Assembly (NCBI RefSeq): GCF_000416235.1
Contig: NZ_ATLO01000010.1
Span: forward strand, 372,001 to 436,000
Reading direction: 5' to 3'
Origin: Pseudomonas sp. CFII64
GTDB lineage: Bacteria > Pseudomonadota > Gammaproteobacteria > Pseudomonadales > Pseudomonadaceae
Length of the DNA: 64,000 nucleotides
Part shown: piece after piece, positions 28,545 through 39,290 of the stretch
How positions within the stretch are numbered: position 1 is the first letter of the stretch
Layout of the letters: each line of letters begins with the position of its first letter
Made by a program: the position numbers and the translations under genes
Notes under the pieces: model-generated
The model's input: the letters and a program-made list of their open reading frames with translations, nothing else
Database searches by the model: none
Told to the model about the DNA's origin: nothing

Positions 28545-29954
28545 TCAACGGTTCAGAGGTGCAACGAAGCGACTGGTCGCCAGGCTGCGGATTTCAGGCT
28601 GATCCTGATCGACCACCTCGAAGGCAAGGGGCTGGGAACTGCTGCTGGGGCGTTCGGCCAGCATGGCGACGGACACCGGCAAGTCGATGATTTCCCCGGC
28701 GGCCAGGCTCAGGTCGGTCTTGCCATGCAACTCGAAGCCCGGACTGTCGGCGAGCCCCAGCCGATAATGCTGCGTGTGCTGGGTCTTGTTGATGATCTTC
28801 AGGCTGTAGATATTCTCGATCTGGCCTTGGCTGTTTTCCCGAAACAGGCCGCGATCCTTGCTGACGTCCAGCGACACCATGGGCCGTTCAATCAGTGCCA
28901 TGGCCAGGGCGCCGATCATCAGCAGCAGCGCCGCGCAATAACCCAGCAGCCGAGGGCGCAGCAGTCGAGTGGTGCCACCTTGCAACACTCGCTCGGAGGC
29001 GTAACGCACCAGGCCGCGCTCGTAGCCCATTTTGTCCATGATCGAATCGCAGGCGTCGATACACGCAGCACAGCCGATGCATTCCATCTGCAAGCCGTCG
29101 CGGATATCGATGCCAGTGGGGCAAACCTGAACGCAGACCTGACAATCGATGCAGTCGCCCAGACCCAGCGCCAGCGGATCGGTTTCGCGCTTGCGCGGTC
29201 CGCGCTGCTCGCCGCGCGCCGCATCATAGGCAACGGTCAACGTGTCCTGGTCGAACATCACGCTCTGAAAGCGCGCATAGGGACACATATGCAGACACAC
29301 CGCTTCACGCAGCCAGCCTGCATTGATATAGGTGGCGGCCGCAAAGAACGCCACCCAGAACAGGCTGACCCCGCCGATTTCCAGGGTCAGCAATTGCTCT
29401 GCCAGCGGGCGGATCGGCGTGAAGTAGCCGACAAAAGTCAGGCCGGTCAGCACGCTGATCAGCAGCCACAGCGTGTGTTTGGCCGAGCGGCGCAGCAGCT
29501 TGTTGACGCCCCAGGGCGCAGCCTCAAGCTTGATCCGTTGGTGACGTTCGCCTTCGGTCAGCTTTTCGCACCACATGAAGATCCATGTCCAGGAACTCTG
29601 CGGACAGGTGTAACCACACCAGACCCGTCCGGCAAACACGGTGATCGCAAACAGGCCGAATGCACAGATGATCAGCAGCGCCGACAGCAGGATGAAATCC
29701 TGTGGCCAGAAGGTGGCGCCGAAGATATGAAACTTGCTCTCGGCCAGATCCCACAACACTGCCTGCCGATTACCCCATTGCAGCCAGACCGTGCCGAAGA
29801 ACAGCAGGAAAAGCAGCCCCGTGCCACTCAAACGCAGGGAGCGGAACAGGCCGGTAAAGCTGCGGGTCTGAATCTGCTGGCTGGAGGGTGACCGGGATCT
29901 GGAATGAACCGGTTGGCCAGGCTCAATGCTCTGTACAGGGATTCTCTCGCTCAT
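28545..29954 (-). CDS. ccoG: cytochrome c oxidase accessory protein CcoG (RdxA/FixG family)
   Basis: This 469-residue membrane Fe-S protein is needed for cbb3 oxidase assembly, where it acts in copper reduction. About five membrane helices are visible. Two 4Fe-4S clusters lie in CIDCQVCVQVCPTGIDIRDG and CIGCAACIDACDSIMD (about 265-305), with a further WCGYTCPQSSWTWIFMW motif (about 108-124). The C-terminal domain is the Ig-like FixG fold. In most pseudomonads it belongs to a ccoNOPQ-ccoGHIS cluster; here no cco gene is adjacent. A partial ANR/FNR-like site (30100-30113) lies 146 bp upstream. Confidence 0.92.
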   Translation of the reverse strand: MSERIPVQSIEPGQPVHSRSRSPSSQQIQTRSFTGLFRSLRLSGTGLLFLLFFGTVWLQWGNRQAVLWDLAESKFHIFGATFWPQDFILLSALLIICAFGLFAITVFAGRVWCGYTCPQSSWTWIFMWCEKLTEGERHQRIKLEAAPWGVNKLLRRSAKHTLWLLISVLTGLTFVGYFTPIRPLAEQLLTLEIGGVSLFWVAFFAAATYINAGWLREAVCLHMCPYARFQSVMFDQDTLTVAYDAARGEQRGPRKRETDPLALGLGDCIDCQVCVQVCPTGIDIRDGLQMECIGCAACIDACDSIMDKMGYERGLVRYASERVLQGGTTRLLRPRLLGYCAALLLMIGALAMALIERPMVSLDVSKDRGLFRENSQGQIENIYSLKIINKTQHTQHYRLGLADSPGFELHGKTDLSLAAGEIIDLPVSVAMLAERPSSSSQPLAFEVVDQDQPEIRSLATSRFVAPLNR

Positions 29955-30099
29955 GCCGGGTGCTCATCTACCGTTAATCAGGTGACGAGACTATGGACGC
30001 TGCCCTGTAATCAAAACAGATTCAGCTCCTCAATAAAAAACCGTATCAGATGGCGTTTTGAGCAATGTTTACGGGATTGCCAGTAAAGCGACAGACAGC

Positions 30100-30113
30100 G
30101 TGATCTGGGTCAA
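30100..30113 (-). promoter_or_regulatory. possible ANR/FNR-type site upstream of ccoG
   Basis: GTGATCTGGGTCAA matches TTGAT-N4-ATCAA at 8 of 10 positions. It lies 146 bp upstream of ccoG, a gene whose relatives are often oxygen-regulated. The two mismatches and long distance make this tentative. Confidence 0.3.
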
Positions 30114-30139
30114 TCCGCCGACTGCCGCGCTGTGCTGGA

Positions 30140-30388
30140 TCAAATGACGGTCGTGGGATCTTCAGTGTCGCGGTCGACAGTGTGGTGGCGCAGATCCTTG
30201 GCCTTGTAGATGGTCAGAGCATCTGCTTCAGCCTCGGTGATTGGCACTTTGACCCCCGCGATTTCGGCTTCGGACATATGTGTCGCGTCATTGGTGGTAA
30301 TCGCGATATCGACCACCCGGCTGCTATGCCGAACGCCGTCGATTTCCGCAGAGCAGTGCTCGTTGGTGCTATCAAATTCCAGTGGCAT
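30140..30388 (-). CDS. small DUF3203-like protein
   Basis: This 82-residue protein starts MPLEFDSTNEHCSAEIDG. The ATG at 30388 has AAGGAG 6 nt upstream, which decides against a longer in-frame start. The pattern of a short beta-rich N-terminus followed by IAGVKVPITEAEADALTIYK resembles the Pseudomonas-restricted DUF3203 family, of unknown function. It is acidic with no signal peptide or membrane segment. It is co-oriented with ccoG 186 bp downstream, but shared transcription is uncertain. Confidence 0.65.
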   Translation of the reverse strand: MPLEFDSTNEHCSAEIDGVRHSSRVVDIAITTNDATHMSEAEIAGVKVPITEAEADALTIYKAKDLRHHTVDRDTEDPTTVI

Positions 30389-30575
30389 GGTGAACTCCTT
30401 CGAAATGAGGCCTACTGGATTTACGACCACTGGCTGCAGGCAACGTTCTGAAAGCTGTGCCAGCACTCCGGGCGACGGTCGGTGTCTATTGGATTGCCAA
30501 TTCGGCCGTTTTTCAGATACGGCACGCCCCTACAACTCGGCGCTGTCATGTTCACTACTAAATGCAGGAGCTCTA

Positions 30576-31109
30576 ATGGATCACCCGTGGTGGCACGAAG
30601 TCGGCGTCACATTGCAGCAGGAATTCTCTGACATCACCGATGCGTCGCAGCTGACCCGGGTCACGGTCAGGTTGTTGATTGCCGCGTTGCTGGGCGGGAT
30701 TCTCGGTTTTGAGCGCGAGCAGAAGGGCAAGGCCGCCGGGGTTCGCACGCATATGCTGGTGGCGATGGGGGCTGCGTTGTTTGTTTTGGCCCCGCGTCTG
30801 GCGGGTGCTGACGATGCGGCAATGAGCCGGATTATTCAGGGGATTGTGGCTGGCATTGGTTTTCTTGGCGCGGGCACGATTTTGAAGGGGCGCGAGCAAA
30901 GCGTGGCCCAGGTCAAAGGGCTGACCACCGCAGCGGGTCTGTGGATGACCGCCGCGATTGGCATCGCGGCGGGTATGGGACGTGAAGCCACTGCGGTGCT
31001 GAGCACCATATTGGCCTGGGGCATTCTCAGCCTGATGCCGGCGATTGTCGCCAGGCTCGACCCGCCGGAGAAAAATCCCGACAAGGATGACGGCTCGGAG
31101 AAACCCTGA
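30576..31109 (+). CDS. MgtC/SapB-family membrane protein
   Basis: This 177-residue protein has four predicted membrane helices: RLLIAALLGGILGFERE, HMLVAMGAALFVLAP, IVAGIGFLGAGTILKG and AVLSTILAWGILSLMPAIVA. The family hallmark GFERE and IVAGIGFLGAGTIL are intact. The ATG at 30576 follows CAGGAG, which decides the start, and the frame upstream of it is not coding. MgtC relatives help survival at low Mg2+ and modulate ATP synthase. This copy lacks the long C-terminal cytoplasmic domain and ends in a charged tail (PPEKNPDKDDGSEKP). No Mg2+ leader motif is evident upstream. Confidence 0.88.
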   Translation: MDHPWWHEVGVTLQQEFSDITDASQLTRVTVRLLIAALLGGILGFEREQKGKAAGVRTHMLVAMGAALFVLAPRLAGADDAAMSRIIQGIVAGIGFLGAGTILKGREQSVAQVKGLTTAAGLWMTAAIGIAAGMGREATAVLSTILAWGILSLMPAIVARLDPPEKNPDKDDGSEKP

Positions 31110-31120
31110 CAGCTGCTGTT

Positions 31121-31297
31121 CTACTCAGGAAAGTCTTCGCCCAGAATCGCCGGCGGCTCTTCTGCTGGCGGATCGCCCACAGGCGTCGGGATCACCGGTG
31201 GCATGGTGGGTGGCGGATCTTCATCGGGCTTGGGGACCGGCAGTGCAGGATCATCAATCATCGGATCGGGCGTTTCTGGCGGGATCGGAATGCTCAT
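31121..31297 (-). CDS. small acidic proline-rich protein
   Basis: This 58-residue protein starts MSIPIPPETPDPMIDDP and ends EEPPAILGEDFPE. About one third of residues are proline, with regular Asp/Glu between them, so it is intrinsically disordered. The ATG at 31297 is preceded by AGGAAGGTGA, a convincing ribosome-binding site. No signal peptide or known domain is seen. It converges with the MgtC-family gene, 11 bp apart. Function unknown. Confidence 0.6.
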   Translation of the reverse strand: MSIPIPPETPDPMIDDPALPVPKPDEDPPPTMPPVIPTPVGDPPAEEPPAILGEDFPE

Positions 31298-31339
31298 GGG
31301 CTTCACCTTCCTGTGGGATGCGCTGTGGAGTGTGGCGTG

Positions 31340-31365
31340 CACGACCGCCCCGTCAGGCGGTCGTG
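31340..31365. other. perfect 10-bp hairpin
   Basis: CACGACCGCC and GGCGGTCGTG are separated by 6 nt. No T-run follows on either strand, so it is not a standard terminator. It lies upstream of the small proline-rich gene (minus strand). Confidence 0.5.
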
Positions 31366-31471
31366 TCAGGCTCGAAGGTTTGGACAACGTGCTGTTGCCG
31401 ATGACTCCACGTTTGTCTGCGTTGTGGCTACGCTCAAATGCGCCAGTGCTCGGTCCGCTTGAAAGCTCTTT

Positions 31472-31499
31472 GAACTTTTAACCTGCCGCACCGCTCGGA
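31472..31499 (+). promoter_or_regulatory. AlgU (RpoE-type) promoter of the glgE operon
   Basis: GAACTT (31472-31477), a 17-bp spacer, then TCGGA (31495-31499) fit the AlgU consensus GAACTT-N16/17-TCnnA. It predicts a start near 31507 and a 135-nt leader before glgE. AlgU governs osmotic, desiccation and envelope-stress genes in Pseudomonas, consistent with alpha-glucan/trehalose metabolism. Confidence 0.55.
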
Positions 31500-31641
31500 A
31501 ACTAGGCGACCGGATCACACGAGTCAGTAAGAATTGCTCCGGTTGCCAAATTTTTGTCCAGCAGCCCGCTTCGGGCTGTACGCAACCTTTATTGCATGGA
31601 TTCGCACAGGAGCGTCCCTGGGGCGTGAGGAGTGATGCTCG

Positions 31642-33672
31642 ATGAATGTGACTGCCGATCAGCCATTTGGTCCGGATTCCCTGGCCACCGATACCCAACA
31701 CCCGGCTCGACCTATTACCCTGACCCAAGCCTTGCAATTGCCGCGCATCGTGATCGAAAACACGACGCCGGTGATCGACGGTGGGCAGTTCGCCGCCAAA
31801 GCAATCGCTGGCCAGCCAGTTCCCGTCACCAGCAAGGTATTCGCTGACGGGCACGACAAGCTGGCGGTTAAAATTCGCTGGCGCGCGGCCGATGAAGTGC
31901 AATGGCACACCGCGTCAATGCGCGAGTTGGTCAATGACAACTGGGTCGGTGAGTTCACCCCGACCTCTGTCAAAACCCATGTCTTCCGCCTGGAAGCCTG
32001 GATCGACCAGTTCGGCAGCTATCGCTACGAGCTGGAGAAGAAATTCAGCGCGGGCGTTTCAATCGAACTTGAGTTGATTGAAGGCAGAATTCATCTGGAA
32101 CACGCTGCTGAGCGCAGCACCGGCGAGCTGCAAAAGCAGCTGCACGCTACGTTGGGCGAGCTGGAAAAGGCCGAAGCGGAAGAAAAGGTCGCGGTGCTGC
32201 TGCACAGTGAAACCGCAGCGCTGATGAACCAGGCGGATAATCAGACCTTTCTGAGTCGCAGCGTCGAGTATCCGCTGGATGTGGAGCGTGAGCTGGCACA
32301 GTTTGCCAGTTGGTACGAACTGTTTCCGCGCTCGATCACTGATAGCCCCGAGCGCCACGGCACGTTCAACGATGTTCACTCGCGCTTGCCTACCATCCGC
32401 GACATGGGCTTCGACGTGCTGTATTTCCCACCGATCCATCCGATTGGCCGGGCGCATCGCAAGGGTCCGAACAATTCGCTGACTGCCGGGCCGGATGATC
32501 CGGGCAGCCCGTATGCGATTGGTAGCGAGGAGGGCGGTCACGACGCCATTCACCCGCAACTGGGTACTCGTGAAGATTTCCGCAACCTGGTTGCAGCTGC
32601 TGCCGAGCACGGCCTGGAGATCGCGCTGGACTTCGCCATCCAGTGTTCCCAGGATCACCCGTGGCTCAAGCAACATCCGGGCTGGTTCACCTGGCGTCCG
32701 GACGGCACGATCCGTTATGCGGAAAACCCGCCGAAAAAATATCAGGACATCGTCAACGTTGATTTCTATGCGCCTGACGCGATCCCAAGCTTGTGGCTGG
32801 AGCTGCGTGACGTGGTTCTGGGCTGGGTCAAGGAAGGGGTGAAGATCTTCCGTGTCGACAATCCGCACACCAAACCGCTGCCGTTCTGGCAATGGATGAT
32901 TGCCGACATTCGCAGTCAGCATCCGGAAGTCATGTTCCTCGCCGAGGCGTTTACCAAGCCGGGCATGATGGCGCGCCTGGGCAAGGTCGGTTATTCGCAG
33001 AGTTACACCTATTTCACCTGGCGCAACACCAAGGCGGAATTGACTGAGTACCTGACCGAGCTCAACGAGTCGCCCTGGCGCGAATGCTATCGTCCGAACT
33101 TCTTCGTCAATACGCCGGACATCAACCCGCCGTTCCTGCAGCAATCGGGACGTGCCGGCTTTCTGATCAGGGCGGCGCTGGCGACCATGGGCTCCGGTTT
33201 GTGGGGCATGTATTCCGGTTTCGAGCTGTGCGAAGCCGCGCCGGTGCCGGGCAAGGAAGAGTATCTGGACTCGGAGAAATATCAGCTGCGTCCGCGAGAC
33301 TTCACTGCGCCGGGCAATATCATCCCCGAAATTGCCCAGCTCAATCGTATCCGCCGCCAGAATCCAGCGTTGCAGACCCACTTGGGCCTGAAGATCTACA
33401 ACGTCTGGAACGACAATATTCTGTATTTCGGCAAGCGCAGCGCTGATGGCAGCAACTTCATTCTGGTTGCCATCAACCTTGATCCGTTCAATGTCCAGGA
33501 AGGCCAATTCGAACTGCCGCTGTGGGAAATGGGCCTGCCCGACGATGCCGCGACCTCCGGTGAAGATTTGATGACCGGGCATCGCTGGACCTGGTACGGC
33601 AAAAACCAGTTCACGCGTCTTGACCCGGCCTACCAGCCTTTCGGCATCTGGCGTATCCAGTCAACGAATTAA
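31642..33672 (+). CDS. glgE: alpha-1,4-glucan:maltose-1-phosphate maltosyltransferase GlgE
   Basis: This 676-residue GH13 subfamily 3 enzyme extends alpha-1,4-glucan from maltose-1-phosphate. It has the N-terminal GlgE-specific domains (about 30-230, with a helical insert) and the catalytic barrel. The nucleophile is Asp406 in FRVDNPHTKP, the acid/base Glu435 in FLAEAFTKPGMM, and the third acid Asp493 in NTPDINPPFL. The ATG at 31642 is preceded by GAGG at proper distance. It heads the operon with treS/pep2 and glgB, which make its substrate and branch its product. Confidence 0.95.
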   Translation: MNVTADQPFGPDSLATDTQHPARPITLTQALQLPRIVIENTTPVIDGGQFAAKAIAGQPVPVTSKVFADGHDKLAVKIRWRAADEVQWHTASMRELVNDNWVGEFTPTSVKTHVFRLEAWIDQFGSYRYELEKKFSAGVSIELELIEGRIHLEHAAERSTGELQKQLHATLGELEKAEAEEKVAVLLHSETAALMNQADNQTFLSRSVEYPLDVERELAQFASWYELFPRSITDSPERHGTFNDVHSRLPTIRDMGFDVLYFPPIHPIGRAHRKGPNNSLTAGPDDPGSPYAIGSEEGGHDAIHPQLGTREDFRNLVAAAAEHGLEIALDFAIQCSQDHPWLKQHPGWFTWRPDGTIRYAENPPKKYQDIVNVDFYAPDAIPSLWLELRDVVLGWVKEGVKIFRVDNPHTKPLPFWQWMIADIRSQHPEVMFLAEAFTKPGMMARLGKVGYSQSYTYFTWRNTKAELTEYLTELNESPWRECYRPNFFVNTPDINPPFLQQSGRAGFLIRAALATMGSGLWGMYSGFELCEAAPVPGKEEYLDSEKYQLRPRDFTAPGNIIPEIAQLNRIRRQNPALQTHLGLKIYNVWNDNILYFGKRSADGSNFILVAINLDPFNVQEGQFELPLWEMGLPDDAATSGEDLMTGHRWTWYGKNQFTRLDPAYQPFGIWRIQSTN

Positions 33673-33689
33673 GCAGCAGGGACACATCC

Positions 33690-37012
<3,323 letters not shown>

Positions 37013-37016
<4 letters not shown>

Positions 37017-39238
37017 ATGCGCCTGATAAAACCGGCGCGGCTCCGCAGTTGATGCCCGCAGCCGCGGACATGGATGCGTTGATCCGTGCTGAACACCGTG
37101 ACCCATTCTCGGTACTCGGCCCCCATGGCGATGGCGCCAACGGCCAGATCATCCGGGCTTACCTGCCGGACGCCCTGAGCGTCAGCGTATTGGCCCGTGA
37201 TGGCCAGCGTGAGCTGGGTCCCCTGCAAATGAGCGAAGTGCCAGGGTTTTTCGTCGGGCAATTCGCCGACGCACAGCCGTACTTGCTGAAAATCAACTGG
37301 GCCGGCGGTGAGCAGATCACTGAAGACCCCTACAGCTTCGGCCCGTTGCTGGGCGAAATGGACCTTTACCTGTTTGCCGAAGGTAACCATCGCGACCTGA
37401 GCAGCTGTTTGGGTGCGCAGGTCAGGAATGTCGACGGCATTGATGGCGTGCGTTTCTCGGTCTGGGCGCCCAATGCACGGCGTGTCTCGGTGGTCGGCGG
37501 TTTCAACAATTGGGACGGGCGCCGTCACACCATGCGCCTGCGCCACCCGACGGGTGTCTGGGAGGTATTTGTACCGCGCCTGAAGCCCGGTGAAGTTTAC
37601 AAGTACGAGATCCTGGGCGCCGATGGTATCCTGCCGCTGAAAGCCGACCCTATGGCGCTGGCGACCACCATGCCGCCGGATACGGCCTCGAAAGTCGCTG
37701 CGCCTCTGCAGTTCGACTGGAAAGATGACGCCTGGCTGGCCTCCCGCGCGGATCGTCACGCGGCCAATGCGCCTTTGTCGATCTACGAGCTGCACGCCGG
37801 TTCGTGGCAGAAAGAGCAGAACGAAGAGGGCGAGTGGCGCCAATATAACTGGCACGAGCTGGGTGATCGGCTGATCCCGTACGTCAAGGAATTGGGCTTC
37901 ACCCATATCGAGCTGATGCCGATCATGGAACACCCGTTTGGTGGCTCGTGGGGTTATCAACTGTTGGCGCAATTTGCGCCGACTGCGCGCTACGGCTCGC
38001 CGGAAGACTTCGCGGCCTTCGTCAACGCCTGCCACGAGGCGGAAATCGGCGTGATTCTGGACTGGGTGCCGGCGCATTTCCCGACCGACACGCACGGTCT
38101 GGCGCAGTTCGACGGCACCGCGCTGTACGAATATGCCAACCCACAGGAAGGCTTCCACCAGGACTGGGACACGCTGATCTACAACCTGGGCCGTACCGAA
38201 GTGCATGGTTTCATGCTGGCCTCCGGGCTGCACTGGCTCAAGCACTTCCACGTCGATGGCCTGCGCGTGGATGCTGTGGCATCGATGCTGTACCGCGACT
38301 ATTCGCGTAAAGCCGGGGAGTGGGTGCCAAACCGTTTTGGCGGTCGCGAGAACCTGGAGGCCATCGATTTCCTGCGCCACCTCAATGACGTGGTGAATCT
38401 CGAAGTGCCCGGCGCATTGGTGATTGCCGAAGAATCCACGGCCTGGCCGGGCGTGAGTCAGACCACGCAACAAGGTGGTTTGGGCTTTGCCTACAAATGG
38501 AACATGGGCTGGATGCACGACACGCTGCATTACATGCAGCAGGATCCGATCCATCGCGCTCATCACCACAGCGAGCTGAGCTTCGGGCTGATGTATGCCT
38601 GGTCGGAGAAATTCATCCTGCCGATCTCCCACGATGAAGTGGTGCACGGCAAGCATTCGCTGATCGACAAGATGCCTGGCGACCGCTGGCAGAAATTTGC
38701 CAACCTGCGTGCTTACCTGACGTTCATGTGGACCCATCCGGGCAAGAAGCTGCTGTTCATGGGCTGCGAGTTCGGCCAATGGCGCGAGTGGAACCACGAC
38801 GAACAGCTGGACTGGTATCTGCTGCAATACGCAGAGCACATCGGCGTGAAAACCCTGGTCAGCGACCTGAACCGGATTTATCGCGAAGAGAAAGCGCTGC
38901 ACGAGCGCGATACCGAGCCAATGGGCTTCCAGTGGTTGATCGGCGACGATGCCGCCAACAGCGTCTTTGCCTGGCTGCGCTGGAGCAAGGAAGGCGAGCC
39001 GCTGCTGGTGGTCGCCAACCTGACGCCTGTGCCGCGCGTGAACTATCGCGTCGGCGTACCGTTCGCTGGCAAGTGGAGCGAGCTGCTCAACAGTGATGCG
39101 GAAACCTATGCCGGTTCCAACTTCGGCAATGGCGGCGCAGTCCAGACCCAAGACAGCAAAAGCCATGGCATGCCGGCTTCGCTGGAACTGAACCTGCCTC
39201 CGCTGGCAGTGTTGATTCTCAAGCCTTACGCTGAGTAA
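37013..39238 (+). CDS. glgB: 1,4-alpha-glucan branching enzyme GlgB
   Basis: This 741-residue GH13 branching enzyme has an N-terminal CBM48 region (about 25-220, [20 protein letters not shown]) and a catalytic barrel with Asp420 ([11 protein letters not shown]), Glu473 ([11 protein letters not shown]) and Asp541 ([11 protein letters not shown]). A C-terminal beta domain follows. It introduces alpha-1,6 branches into the glucan made by GlgE. The start overlaps the stop of treS (ATGA). A 10-bp stem-loop (39246-39278) lies between it and the convergent autotransporter gene. Confidence 0.96.
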
Positions 39239-39245
39239 CCGACAG

Positions 39246-39278
39246 ACAACGCGGCCCTCGATATGAGCGCCGCGTTGT
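39246..39278. other. stem-loop between convergent glgB and autotransporter genes
   Basis: ACAACGCGGC pairs with GCCGCGTTGT across a 13-nt loop. It sits 7 nt after the glgB stop and 12 nt beyond the opposing stop. No T-tract follows on either strand, so a role as a factor-independent terminator is doubtful; an mRNA 3'-end stabiliser is possible. Confidence 0.4.
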
Positions 39279-39290
39279 AGTTCTGCCCCA

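Larger units (their letters stand above)
31298..31641. other. gene-free stretch before glgE
   Basis: No convincing gene lies in these 344 bp. The stretch contains a 10-bp perfect hairpin CACGACCGCC / GGCGGTCGTG (31340-31365), the AlgU-type promoter at 31472-31499, a small hairpin AGCCCG-CTT-CGGGCT (31563-31577) inside the predicted glgE leader, and the GAGG ribosome-binding site for glgE. Confidence 0.6.

Noticed and set aside
27220..28602. 460-codon open frame antisense to the MocR-type gene
   Set aside because: The minus strand encodes a complete MocR protein with PLP and HTH motifs; the opposite frame has no recognisable domain.
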